Assembly (NCBI GenBank): GCA_007695145.1
Contig: REEI01000056.1
Coordinates: forward strand, 1-55,846
Length of the DNA stretch: 55,846 bases
Direction: 5' to 3'
From: Saprospirales bacterium
Lineage (GTDB): Bacteria > Bacteroidota > Bacteroidia > Chitinophagales > Saprospiraceae
A program made the translations under genes and the position numbers. Below are positions 10,318-18,096 of this stretch, in pieces (within the stretch, counting starts at the first letter, position 1; each line of letters opens with the position of its first letter). The notes beneath the pieces are model-generated. The model worked only from the letters and a program-made list of their open reading frames with translations. It made no database searches and was not told the origin of the DNA.

Positions 10318-10325
10318 TATGTTTG
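10318..10325 (+). promoter_or_regulatory. -7 box (TATGTTTG) upstream of the conserved leader, copy A
   Basis: TATGTTTG fits TAnnTTTG and lies just before the conserved 92-bp leader block that begins at 10331. No canonical -33 TTTG was found. Confidence 0.4.
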
Positions 10326-10330
10326 TTTTT

Positions 10331-10422
10331 TTTTGAAAATTCATATAACTTTTGCTCTGAAAGTTATTTTGCGTAAACACACTTTTGTGGGCCATCCCGA
10401 AACCACCCAAAAAGAAGTAGGG
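10331..10422 (+). repeat. Conserved leader block, copy A (partner 12292-12383)
   Basis: This block matches 12292-12383 at 81 of 92 positions without gaps. The exact 1961-nt offset continues to the two downstream start codons (10444 and 12405). The most conserved core is TTTTGTGGGCCATCCC and AAACCACCCAAAAAGAA, identical in both copies apart from one base between them. TTTTGTGG (10383-10390) can pair with CCACCCAAAAA (10403-10413) allowing a 2-nt bulge, so a hairpin is possible. The block may be an RNA leader, a DNA site or a short coding region; it is not found elsewhere in the window. Confidence 0.85.
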
Positions 10423-10431
10423 ATTACTTAA
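10357..10431 (+). CDS. Possible 24-codon leader ORF, copy A
   Basis: Inside the conserved block an open frame reads from CTG at 10357 (or TTG at 10333) to TAA at 10429-10431. Its peptide contains KHTFVGHP and TTQKEVG. It ends exactly 12 nt before the ATG of the 118-residue secreted protein, the same gap as in copy B. Copy A has no ATG at the position where copy B does. Substitutions between copies fall mostly at first codon positions, so protein-level selection is not shown. Translational coupling, a small peptide product, or chance reading of an RNA element all remain possible. Confidence 0.3.
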   Translation: MKVILRKHTFVGHPETTQKEVGIT

Positions 10432-10443
10432 AACTACTTTCTT

Positions 10444-10800
10444 ATGAAAGCTTTATTAATTTCAGTTTTTGTTGTTTTTGGATTGTTTTTCCTAATGGGA
10501 GATTCCATTGCGAAGCAATCTCCAACCGCCAATGATCCTGATGTTCAGCTCACCTTGACATACTCAGATATTGCTGAACCTCAGGTTTATACGGTACCAA
10601 TGTCCCAATTGCAGGCTTTGATTGACCATATCAACTCTGACCCTGGTACAGCGTCATTTACCACTTGTTCTTATTCGTTTGCCGGTACGTCGGAATGCAG
10701 CACAGGCCCTTATCCTACCTGTGCTGGAGCATTTGTAGAATTTTGTCAGTGCGCTGATGCTAGTCCAAATTTTGAGATTCCAGATTCTTGGAGTTGTTGA
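10444..10800 (+). CDS. Small secreted cysteine-containing protein
   Basis: The function is unknown. The 118-residue product begins with a signal peptide (MKALLISVFVVFGLFFLMG, cleavage near DSIAKQ). A short body follows (VQLTLTYSDI, VYTVPMSQLQALIDHINSDP) and then a cysteine-rich C-terminal half: TTCSYSF, SECSTGPYPTC, EFCQCADAS and a terminal SWSC. Six cysteines in about 45 residues suggest disulfides in the periplasm or outside the cell. The gene is preceded by the conserved leader block shared with the 12405 gene and followed by a strong hairpin terminator, so it is probably a single-gene transcript. No similarity to known families was recognised. Confidence 0.75.
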   Translation: MKALLISVFVVFGLFFLMGDSIAKQSPTANDPDVQLTLTYSDIAEPQVYTVPMSQLQALIDHINSDPGTASFTTCSYSFAGTSECSTGPYPTCAGAFVEFCQCADASPNFEIPDSWSC

Positions 10801-10866
10801 TTGATTAACACAGAGTTTGTGGTCGACTGGAATGAAAATTTAACCACAATAATTTGCCTATTGTTT

Positions 10867-10881
10867 ACCGTCAAAGACGGT
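10867..10881. other. Short hairpin after the 118-residue gene
   Basis: ACCGTC (10867-10872) pairs with GACGGT (10876-10881) around AAA. There is no T-run after it, so it is more likely a structural or transcript-end stem than a terminator on its own. Confidence 0.4.
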
Positions 10882-10918
10882 GGAATAAATTCATTAAACA
10901 ATCAAAACAAACTACCAT

Positions 10919-10970
10919 ATCAAACCTATCCTTTGCACTAACTACTTGGGATAGGTTTGATTTTATTTTG
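10919..10970 (+). terminator. Rho-independent-type terminator
   Basis: A perfect 13-bp inverted repeat (ATCAAACCTATCC at 10919-10931 with GGATAGGTTTGAT at 10949-10961) is followed by TTTATTTT. It ends the small secreted-protein transcript before the OmpA-domain gene. Confidence 0.75.
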
Positions 10971-11020
10971 GAAATATTTGAAATCCATTAAAAACTCAAT
11001 TAAATGAATTTAACTTAATT

Positions 11021-12145
11021 ATGCCAATGAGAGTAATCAATGTAGTAATGTTATTTGAATGTCTCCTGCTATTTTATGGTGCCTCTTTTCTTTTTGCTAA
11101 TTTACCGACTCCGTTCTCTTCTCATGAAGGAATTTATCCACCTTACCTGAAGCCACAGACCGACTCAATTTTAATCGAAAATCGGTCATTCATGATACTG
11201 TTTGAAACCAACAGGTATACCACGGATACTTTCCCAAAGCAAAAAATTGAAGAACTAAAAAGTACTTTAGATCGATATCCTGCATTCAGTATTCGCCTGG
11301 AGGCACGAACCGATAGTGTTGGAAGCCCGCAATACAATCTCGCTCTTGCCAATAAAAGATTGGACTTCGTTCGCAATGAACTTACCAAAAGAGGAATTGA
11401 AGAAAACCGGTTTATAGAGTTCGTATTTGGCGAGGACGAGCCCCTGGCCGACAATCAAAGCCCTGAAGGAAGACAGGCCAACCGCTCGGTCAGAGTGGTG
11501 GCTGGGCTTTATGCTCCCATTCGAATGATCACAGGAAGGTTTGTGTCCGAGGAAGATGGCAAGGGGATTGGAGGAATTCTCTACACAGGAAGCAGACATC
11601 ACAGGGATTCCTTTCACCTTGACAGTACCGGGGAGTTTTCTTTTCCGGTTCCTGTTTTTGATACAATATTCTTTATGGAGTTTTTTTCGAAGGAAGATCG
11701 AATCATGAGAAAAACTTACTACAACCTCAATGAAATTAACCCAACATTTACTACTATTTCCTTGAAAGCCCTTCAAGCAGGAGACAGTTTTTCTTTTGAA
11801 GATATTGTATTTGAGGGAGGAAGATCAACTATTTTATCACAACATAAACATGGATTTAACAGATTGCTAAACCTGGTAAGTTATTTAGAAAATTACCGTT
11901 TTGAAATACAAGGGCATATAACTGTTTCTACAAGGGCTGCAGGGAGGTTCAAGGAAGATCCATTAGCAGATGCCAGAGCAAAATCAGTCTATTACTATCT
12001 AATCGAGAATGGAATTGACTCCAATAGGCTAGAATGGAAGGGGTATGGAAACTGGTATATGACTTTTCCAGAAGCAGAAACCAGAACTCAACATAGATTA
12101 AACAGGAGGGTTTCAGTAAAAGTCCTTGGTCGGTTGGACGATTGA
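11021..12145 (+). CDS. Exported protein with two OmpA-like domains
   Basis: This is a 374-residue envelope protein with an N-terminal signal segment (VVMLFECLLLFYGASFLFA). The first OmpA-C (peptidoglycan-binding) domain spans about 50-165: ILFETNRYTTDT, then LEARTDSVGSPQYN and NKRLDFVRNELTKRGI, ending EGRQANRSVRVV. A small beta-sandwich linker resembling a carboxypeptidase regulatory-like domain follows (about 170-245, MITGRFVSEEDGKGIGG). A second, more diverged OmpA-like domain covers about 255-370 (FEDIVFEGGRST, FEIQGHITVST, ADARAKSVYYYLIENGI, HRLNRRVSVKV). There is no barrel and no lipobox. It probably binds peptidoglycan. It sits between the two secreted-protein genes that share the leader block. 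Confidence 0.8.
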   Translation: MPMRVINVVMLFECLLLFYGASFLFANLPTPFSSHEGIYPPYLKPQTDSILIENRSFMILFETNRYTTDTFPKQKIEELKSTLDRYPAFSIRLEARTDSVGSPQYNLALANKRLDFVRNELTKRGIEENRFIEFVFGEDEPLADNQSPEGRQANRSVRVVAGLYAPIRMITGRFVSEEDGKGIGGILYTGSRHHRDSFHLDSTGEFSFPVPVFDTIFFMEFFSKEDRIMRKTYYNLNEINPTFTTISLKALQAGDSFSFEDIVFEGGRSTILSQHKHGFNRLLNLVSYLENYRFEIQGHITVSTRAAGRFKEDPLADARAKSVYYYLIENGIDSNRLEWKGYGNWYMTFPEAETRTQHRLNRRVSVKVLGRLDD

Positions 12146-12235
12146 AGGTATAGGGTGCCCGCTTAATGCGCTGGAATTAATCCATTTTGCTACCGGATAG
12201 GCAACCCACAACGGGCTCCAATAAAGTATTCTCCT

Positions 12236-12243
12236 TATCTTTG
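12236..12243 (+). promoter_or_regulatory. -7 box (TATCTTTG) upstream of the conserved leader, copy B
   Basis: TATCTTTG fits the TAnnTTTG consensus. It lies 48 nt before the conserved leader block and 161 nt before the start codon of the secreted protein, so the block would be transcribed as 5' leader. Confidence 0.45.
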
Positions 12244-12291
12244 TTCAAACCATTTTTGATTGTTCAGAACTTTCAAAAACCCAATGGGGGA

Positions 12292-12383
12292 TTTTGAAAA
12301 TTCTCATTACTTTTGCAATGAAAGTTTTTTTGCCCAAACACTCTTTTGTGGGCCATCCCAAAACCACCCAAAAAGAATTAGGG
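12292..12383 (+). repeat. Conserved leader block, copy B (partner 10331-10422)
   Basis: This is the second copy of the 92-bp upstream block, with 11 substitutions and no indels against copy A. It holds the same potential hairpin (TTTTGTGG with CCACCCAAAAA) and keeps the same distance to the following start codon. A TACTTTTGC string inside it (12307-12315) also resembles a -7 box, which would place transcription initiation at the short ORF itself. Confidence 0.85.
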
Positions 12384-12392
12384 AAAGTTTAA
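12318..12392 (+). CDS. Possible 24-residue leader peptide, copy B
   Basis: ATG at 12318 to TAA at 12390-12392 encodes a 24-residue basic peptide starting MKVFLPKHSF and continuing VGHPKTTQKE. Compared with copy A, 17 of 24 residues are identical or conservatively changed, and the stop lies exactly 12 nt before the next ATG in both copies. The peptide has no signal sequence, and no family was recognised. No strong Shine-Dalgarno site precedes it. It may be a coupling or regulatory ORF, but the evidence does not separate this from a structured RNA leader. Confidence 0.4.
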   Translation: MKVFLPKHSFVGHPKTTQKELGKV

Positions 12393-12404
12393 ATTATTAT
12401 CGTT

Positions 12405-13163
12405 ATGTACAAGAATATTTCAATTGCGGCTGTATTTCTTTTCCTTTTTTTAGCATCGTCCCAACCAGATGCTCGATCGAAAATTTTTCCGGCAACCGGA
12501 GAAAGTTCTAATCTTAAAACTTACCACGGAGTGGACACCATCCTGGGTATACCATTTCCCATTGGAACACAAAAAATAGTAACCGCACAGGGCATAGACA
12601 TTCAATTGCCACCAGGTTACCGTTTTGGGGGAAGAGATATGCAAAACAATATTCACATGATTTCTTCTGGACCCATAACTTTTATCTGCGATTGTAGGGA
12701 TACTTCCTACGGATCGTGTGCACCGTTTGCAACCCATCAACAGCCCGGTTGTGCTTCAGATAAAACCAAACCTTGCAATAGCTGTGCAATGAGGGTTTTA
12801 GCTGTTGGAACCGACGAAACACCGGAGATTGTCTTTGAGGAGTATTATATTTTTACACCGACCACCTTTATACCTGGTTTTACCTCGGAGATTTTCTTTA
12901 TAGACGATCTTCATTTATGGAATCAACTAGATTGGGCCGATAATGATGTTTTCCAAAATAATGAACAACTGTTATCTGAAATTTTGGACTACACATTTGA
13001 CCGCTATACGGAGGGAGATTTAACGGTGAGCGTTGCTATTGCAATTGACTCGTCTCGGTTCTTACTGGAAATTCCCTACAGTTCTCTTGAGGGAAATATG
13101 ATGTATACCGGAAATTTTACCGGCAATGCTGAAGAGGATACAGCCGGGAGTTGTCCAGATTGA
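12405..13163 (+). CDS. Secreted cysteine-rich protein of unknown function
   Basis: This 252-residue protein starts with a signal peptide (MYKNISIAAVFLFLFLASSQ, cleavage near PDA). The middle carries eight cysteines in about 40 residues: ICDCRDTSYGSC, QQPGCASDKTKPCNSC. The C-terminal half is acidic (WNQLDWADNDVF, NAEEDTAGSCPD). The cysteine spacing could support disulfides or metal binding, but no known site is recognised. Like the 10444 gene it is preceded by the conserved leader block; the two proteins show no clear overall similarity beyond a signal peptide, a cysteine-rich segment and a CxC pair (FCQC / ICDC). The start at 12405 is fixed by the signal peptide and by the register of the leader. 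Confidence 0.72.
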   Translation: MYKNISIAAVFLFLFLASSQPDARSKIFPATGESSNLKTYHGVDTILGIPFPIGTQKIVTAQGIDIQLPPGYRFGGRDMQNNIHMISSGPITFICDCRDTSYGSCAPFATHQQPGCASDKTKPCNSCAMRVLAVGTDETPEIVFEEYYIFTPTTFIPGFTSEIFFIDDLHLWNQLDWADNDVFQNNEQLLSEILDYTFDRYTEGDLTVSVAIAIDSSRFLLEIPYSSLEGNMMYTGNFTGNAEEDTAGSCPD

Positions 13164-13252
13164 GACGGGGGGATTGCAAATTCAGCACACAATTACATGG
13201 GAAGATTTAGAAAATGTATAGGTCCCCTCCAAAAACTCTTTCGTTATGAGAA

Positions 13253-13292
13253 TGAACGAACGATCCCGTAGGTGAACGAACGATCCCGTAGG
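13253..13292. repeat. Two perfect 20-bp tandem repeats
   Basis: The 20-nt unit beginning TGAACGAACGATCCCG occurs at 13253-13272 and again, identically, at 13273-13292. It directly abuts the 48-bp tandem array that follows. Confidence 0.85.
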
Positions 13293-13298
13293 GTGAAG

Positions 13299-13424
13299 GT
13301 CCAGTGGACCTTCAAGTGAGTGAACCGCGAAGCGGACGGGAAGGCTGTCCAGTGGACCTTCAAGTGAGTGAACCGCGAAGCGGACGGGAAGGCTATCCAG
13401 TGGACCTTCAAGTGAGTGAACCGA
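13299..13424. repeat. 48-bp tandem repeat array, about 2.6 copies
   Basis: Units start at 13299, 13347 and 13395; the third breaks off after about 30 nt. Copies are nearly identical (copy 3 begins A instead of G). Each unit holds two palindromes: GTCCA-G-TGGAC and CCGC-GAA-GCGG. Because 48 is divisible by three, the array is open in several frames on both strands, which creates spurious ORFs. It resembles a repetitive intergenic palindromic element rather than a coding repeat. Confidence 0.85.
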
Positions 13425-13501
13425 CCAAAGCTTTGGGGGGATTGGCTTGCAAATTCCAGATCGAGGCATTGGGAAAATTCATTAATCAAGTAAACTTTAT
13501 C

Positions 13502-14311
13502 ATGGCACTTAAAATTCCGGGACTTGTCATTTTCATCCTTGTAGCCTTTGGTTTAACAGCTCAAGACAAAGCCACGTACCGGATAGAATACATTTGTGAA
13601 ACCAACCTAATAAAAAAGAACCGATACGACGGATTAAATACCCTGTATTTTTCCGAGGGAAGAAGCCTATTTATCCACAATGATTTTCCAAAAGAAACCC
13701 AATTTTTGGGATCATTTAGGGACTCTAGGTACCCTCCAGGAATTATTAAAGGTGACAGGGAAGGGCTCCCTGTTTACATGGATTTTAATTTGGATACTAT
13801 GATCTATAAGACCGATTATTTTATTCTCTCCAACCAAAACTTTATTTTATCTACGGAGATACCAAAGATAGAATGGGTGATTCACGATCTTCAACGAGAG
13901 GTAGCCGGCTTCCAAACACGGCTTGCAGTGGGAGAGTTTGGAGGGCGAATCTATGAAGCCTGGTTTACCGAGGAAATTCCTGTCCCCTTTGGCCCCTACA
14001 AACTAAATGGGCTACCCGGGCTAATCCTTGAGGCATTTTCACGAGATGAAAGAGTGTCTTATTACTTCAAGTCCTTTCAGAAAATTGATGGAAGAGGGGT
14101 AAAAATTGGGCCGCCAATTGATGGGCGTGAAATGACCATGGAGCAACTTCAGGAATACCTAATAACAGACTTGTACCGAGCAGAATCAGTAGGTGCCACA
14201 CATGACGACCCACATCCAAACTGGACAATTGAGAAGAGTAAATGGACCATTTTTGGTGACTATAAAAAGATAAGGACAACCAGGCGAGAGCCCATCAAAC
14301 TCAGCAGGTGA
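13502..14311 (+). CDS. GLPGLI family exported protein
   Basis: This 269-residue protein belongs to the Bacteroidota-specific GLPGLI family, whose function is unknown. The signal peptide MALKIPGLVIFILVAFGLTA precedes QDKATYRIEY, a typical family start. The diagnostic motif lies in GPYKLNGLPGLILEAF (about 160-175), preceded by AWFTEEIPVPFGP. The frame is open about 200 nt further upstream through the 48-bp repeats, but the ATG at 13502 is chosen because the signal peptide starts there. The product is probably periplasmic. It ends 9 bp from the convergent ppk1 stop. Confidence 0.88.
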   Translation: MALKIPGLVIFILVAFGLTAQDKATYRIEYICETNLIKKNRYDGLNTLYFSEGRSLFIHNDFPKETQFLGSFRDSRYPPGIIKGDREGLPVYMDFNLDTMIYKTDYFILSNQNFILSTEIPKIEWVIHDLQREVAGFQTRLAVGEFGGRIYEAWFTEEIPVPFGPYKLNGLPGLILEAFSRDERVSYYFKSFQKIDGRGVKIGPPIDGREMTMEQLQEYLITDLYRAESVGATHDDPHPNWTIEKSKWTIFGDYKKIRTTRREPIKLSR

Positions 14312-14320
14312 GAAAAAAAA

Positions 14321-16483
14321 CTACAAGAACTCCCTGGAGTGGTCGTTATCATTCTCATCAGTGTCGCTCCGCAAAATTTCCTCAATTTTTCGCTTGTAGT
14401 AAAAGTAGGTTTCATATTGAGCCCTTATATTCAGGTCACCCGTTCCCGAGCGATACTGGTTTCCCAACTTTGGATGAATGTTTCTGGCTTTAACATTATC
14501 CGATAACTGAATATCCAGTAAGTCCATAATTTCATTCCTCAAATCCGGGTCATAAACCGGCAAAACAGCTTCTATACGGTAGCTCAGGTTCCGAACCATC
14601 CAGTCGGCAGAGGAGATGTATATTTTTTCATCTCCTCCATTCTGAAAAACAAAAATACGGGCGTGCTCCAAATAACGGTCTACGATGCTCACAGCAGTAA
14701 TGTTGTCACTAATGCCAGGAACACCCGGAACCAGTGAGCAAATTCCCCGAATGATCAAATCTACCTTCACTCCGGCCTTACTGGCTTCATATAGCCACTC
14801 AATCATGGAGGGGTCCTGAAGGCTGTTCATCTTTAGGATGATTCTCGCTTCTTTTCCCGCCTTTGCGTTGGTGATTTCCTGTTGAATCATTTTTACAAGT
14901 TCTGACCGCAGGTTAAACTGTCCGACCAGCAGATGTTCAAACGACTCCTGAGGCAGCTTTACCGTCTCAAGGAATCCAAACAATCTCGCAGCTTCAGAAT
15001 TAATCTCAGGGTGAGCAGTAAACAGGCCGATATCGGAGTACACTTTCACGGTGTCTTCATGGAAGTTGCCGGTACTCAGATAGGTATAAAGTCTCGCTTC
15101 ACCTTCCTCCATTCTCCTTATCAAAGCAATTTTGGAGTGGACTTTTAGGCCTGGGAAGCTGTAGTGTACATTAATTCCGGCACGCTGAAGTGTTTCGCCC
15201 CATTTTAAGTTCATCTCCTCATCAAATCTGGCTTTTACTTCGATAAAAACAGTAACTTGCTTTCCGTTTCGCACCGCTCTAATAAGGGCTTCCATAATTC
15301 GGGACTTGCGGGCTACGCGGTATTGAATAATTTTAATGTGAGTCACATCAGGGTCATCAGCAGCATCTTCAAAAAAGCGAATCACACTTTCATATGAATG
15401 GTAGGGAGGGTGATTGATGTGGTCTTTTTCCACTATGGCGTCAAAAATATTTGCGGCCTGCTCAAGCGGTGGATAAGTCAGGGGTGGCAATGCAGTATTT
15501 TTCAGGTGGTCCATCCCAAAATCAGGAAAGGTAAAAAAGTCAGAGTTGTTGTGATATCGCCCCTCTTCTAATAAGTCAAAATTCTCCAACTCCAGCAGCT
15601 TCATTAAAAACTGAAGCATTTCAGCAGGCATTGCCCGGTCAAATACGAAGCGAGAAGCAGGGCCCACATTGCGCTTTGACAGACTGTTTTTAATCTTTTC
15701 AATCAAGTCACCGGAGTACTCATCATCTATGTACAACTCAGCATCTCGTGTGAGTTTAATGGAATAAGAACCAAGAATATTAAATCCGGGAAAAAGATAC
15801 TTTTCAATACTGTGGCGCACCACATCGTCCAGCATAATAATATCCTTTCTACTTCCCACTGACGGCAACTTAATGAAGCGGGGCATGTGATCAGATGGAA
15901 TTTTAACTATGGCATAATCCTTTCTCGGAGGATGAATGACATCACTTCGCTGCTTGTGTTCAAGTAAAATCGCCAGGTAAAGAGCCCCGTTGTTCAAAAA
16001 AGGTCGAATCTTATTTTTTACCAACAAAACCGGCTGAACAAATGGCAACAAGTGGTCTTTAAAGTAACCGTCAATAAACTCCAACTGGATATCAGATAAA
16101 TCTGTCTGTTCCAGTAAAAAAATTCCATGCTCCCGCAATTCCGGAATAATCTGATCTTTAAAAATGCGATTGAATTCGACCTGCTGCTTGTTAACTATCT
16201 CTACTACTTCCTTCAGCAAATTTTTTGGATCAAACTCAAGGCGCTTCCTCGTTTTTTTTCCGATCCTAAAAAGATTGCGATTGTTCGCCACCCTCACTCT
16301 GAAGAACTCATCCAAATTGCTGGAATATATTGCCAGGAACTTAATCCTTTCAAACAGAGGTACCGAGGGGTCCATTGCTTCTTGAAGCACCCTGTAGTTA
16401 AAATCAAGCCAACTGATATCACGGTGAATATAGGGGATGGATTTGGTATTGTCTTTGTTGCTGCTAATTTTAGAAAATGTCAT
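14321..16483 (-). CDS. ppk1: Polyphosphate kinase 1
   Basis: The enzyme makes inorganic polyphosphate from ATP reversibly. With the ATG at 16483 (MTFSKISS) the protein is 720 residues, normal for PPK1; an in-frame ATG at 16603 would add 40 unconserved residues. Visible motifs are the N-terminal IHRDISWLDFNYRVLQEA and FFRVRVA, and the PLD-like catalytic half with FIEVKARFDEEMN and GLKVHSKIAL (the phosphorylated His) and LYTYLSTGNFHEDT. The second conserved His lies in IVDRYLEHARIFVF. No ppx gene is adjacent. It is convergent with the GLPGLI gene and divergent from the SanA-like gene. Confidence 0.96.
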   Translation of the reverse strand: MTFSKISSNKDNTKSIPYIHRDISWLDFNYRVLQEAMDPSVPLFERIKFLAIYSSNLDEFFRVRVANNRNLFRIGKKTRKRLEFDPKNLLKEVVEIVNKQQVEFNRIFKDQIIPELREHGIFLLEQTDLSDIQLEFIDGYFKDHLLPFVQPVLLVKNKIRPFLNNGALYLAILLEHKQRSDVIHPPRKDYAIVKIPSDHMPRFIKLPSVGSRKDIIMLDDVVRHSIEKYLFPGFNILGSYSIKLTRDAELYIDDEYSGDLIEKIKNSLSKRNVGPASRFVFDRAMPAEMLQFLMKLLELENFDLLEEGRYHNNSDFFTFPDFGMDHLKNTALPPLTYPPLEQAANIFDAIVEKDHINHPPYHSYESVIRFFEDAADDPDVTHIKIIQYRVARKSRIMEALIRAVRNGKQVTVFIEVKARFDEEMNLKWGETLQRAGINVHYSFPGLKVHSKIALIRRMEEGEARLYTYLSTGNFHEDTVKVYSDIGLFTAHPEINSEAARLFGFLETVKLPQESFEHLLVGQFNLRSELVKMIQQEITNAKAGKEARIILKMNSLQDPSMIEWLYEASKAGVKVDLIIRGICSLVPGVPGISDNITAVSIVDRYLEHARIFVFQNGGDEKIYISSADWMVRNLSYRIEAVLPVYDPDLRNEIMDLLDIQLSDNVKARNIHPKLGNQYRSGTGDLNIRAQYETYFYYKRKIEEILRSDTDENDNDHSREFL

Positions 16484-16700
16484 TCTTGAAACCTTTAACT
16501 GACTTGACGTTCTAAGAAAATTTTGCTCAAATTTCATAAAATTTGGGTTAGTTTGGGAATTTTTAAGATATTTGTTCCCAGAATTAATACGCTCCGAATC
16601 CAAAAGGCTCCAGGGTATATTATTTCAGGGAACTTTGGCGACTGTTAAACTTTTGTTGCCAAATCACATTAATTAATTGTATCAGTGCTTTGAAGGGAAG

Positions 16701-17345
16701 ATGAAATTTGCTATAAAATATATGTTGGTTGTAATTGGTGCAATACTGCTTATTGGCATTGTTACTAACTTGTGGTTAGTGGGTACCAACAATTGCAAAA
16801 TGACCGCTGACCTGGATCAGGTTGAACCAGCCTTTGTAGGCCTTGTTCTTGGAACCTCCAGTTCTCCTGACGGAGTAAATATCAACACCTACTTTGAAGA
16901 GCGCATGGAAGCTGCAATCAGACTATATGAAAGTGGCAAGGTTAAACACCTGCTGGTGAGTGGAGATAATAGCAGCATCCATTACAACGAGCCCCGGGAC
17001 ATGAGAAACTATTTGGTAAACCGCGGCATACCAGCTCAGCATATCACTTTGGACTATGCAGGTTTTAGAACTTATGACAGCATCCTCCGAAGCAAAGAAA
17101 TTTTCGGACTGGATGAATTTATCATTGTCACCCAGTCTTTTCACGCACCCAGGGCACTGTACATAGCCGAGAAAACTGGCATTAGGGCCAGCGCTTATGT
17201 CGCAAATGATCCACCTCAGGGCATTTCAAATAACATAATTGCTCGCGAATGGATGGCCCGGATTGTTGCAGTTATGGACATCCTGACCAATCGTCAGCCA
17301 AAATTCTACGGAAACCAGGAATACATTCACAGAGACGATGTCTAA
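16701..17345 (+). CDS. SanA/YdcF family (DUF218) membrane protein
   Basis: This is a 214-residue protein with one N-terminal membrane anchor (FAIKYMLVVIGAILLIGIV) and a DUF218 domain: GLVLGTSSS, ERMEAAIRLYESGKVKHLLVSG, EPRDMRNYLVNRGI, and FIIVTQSFHAPRAL. SanA in E. coli affects envelope permeability to vancomycin at high temperature; its biochemical role is not settled. The ATG at 16701 is chosen over 16677 because a GAAGGGAAG purine tract precedes it. Its stop overlaps the tpiA start by 8 nt, implying a two-gene transcript. Confidence 0.88.
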   Translation: MKFAIKYMLVVIGAILLIGIVTNLWLVGTNNCKMTADLDQVEPAFVGLVLGTSSSPDGVNINTYFEERMEAAIRLYESGKVKHLLVSGDNSSIHYNEPRDMRNYLVNRGIPAQHITLDYAGFRTYDSILRSKEIFGLDEFIIVTQSFHAPRALYIAEKTGIRASAYVANDPPQGISNNIIAREWMARIVAVMDILTNRQPKFYGNQEYIHRDDV

Positions 17346-18096
17346 ACAGCGTTTTCCCCTGATTGCAGCCAACTGGAAAATGAATCTACTTCGGACCGAA
17401 GCGGAACAGCTGGTGGCTTCCATAGTAAATAATGGCCCCTATAATGCAGAAGTTGCCTTCGCTCCTCCATTTCTCTATATTCCAAGGGTAGGTGAAATCA
17501 TAGAATCCAATTCCGGATTTTTCCTCGCAGCTCAAAACTGCAGCAATCACAATTTCGGAGCCTATACCGGCGAAGTGGCAGCTGCAATGCTCAGCGACTG
17601 CAAAGTATCAATGGTCATACTTGGACACTCAGAGAGGAGAAGTATTTTCAATGAATCCGATGAGTGGATCAATAAAAAACTGATAGCTGCTATCGATCAC
17701 GAGCTCATCCCTATTTTATGTTGCGGTGAAGACCTTGAACAAAGAAACAGCAATCGCCATCGAGAGGTGGTAGGTCAACAACTGGAGCGATGCCTTTCAG
17801 GAATTTCTGCTGATAAGTTGCAAAAGCTTGTCATTGCCTATGAGCCTGTATGGGCTATCGGTACCGGTCTGACCGCCAGACCTGAACAGGCACAAGAAAT
17901 GCATGCCTTCATAAGGTCCAAATTAGAAAGATTTCACCCGGGTCCACTCGCTAGTGGCACAAGAATTCTATACGGAGGAAGTGTGAAGCCACAAAATGCT
18001 GCTGAATTACTCGAATGCAATGATATCGATGGCGCACTGGTAGGAGGCGCAAGTCTCAATGCCGATGACTTCACTGGAATTCTTCGAGCGTTGTAA
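17338..18096 (+). CDS. tpiA: Triosephosphate isomerase
   Basis: The enzyme interconverts dihydroxyacetone phosphate and glyceraldehyde 3-phosphate in glycolysis. All signatures are present: NWKMN with catalytic Lys at 14, GHSERR with the electrophilic His (about 98), AYEPVWAIGTG with the catalytic Glu (about 169), and the phosphate loop GGSVKP near the C-terminus. The length of 252 residues is normal. It overlaps the SanA-like gene by 8 nt and its TAA directly abuts the pyrC stop codon on the other strand, with no spacer. Confidence 0.98.
   Translation: MSKQRFPLIAANWKMNLLRTEAEQLVASIVNNGPYNAEVAFAPPFLYIPRVGEIIESNSGFFLAAQNCSNHNFGAYTGEVAAAMLSDCKVSMVILGHSERRSIFNESDEWINKKLIAAIDHELIPILCCGEDLEQRNSNRHREVVGQQLERCLSGISADKLQKLVIAYEPVWAIGTGLTARPEQAQEMHAFIRSKLERFHPGPLASGTRILYGGSVKPQNAAELLECNDIDGALVGGASLNADDFTGILRAL

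Noticed and set aside
13299-13424. CRISPR-like array
   Set aside because: Units are directly abutting with no unique spacers, only about 2.6 copies, and no cas genes are nearby.
13182-13489. Minus-strand ORFs with repeated FTHLKVHW
   Set aside because: They are antisense readings of the tandem repeats with no promoter or homology.
13304-13501. Upstream N-terminal extension of the GLPGLI gene through the repeats (VDLQVSEPRSGREG repeated)
   Set aside because: The 48-bp unit is a multiple of three and stays open in several frames on both strands; the signal peptide begins at 13502.
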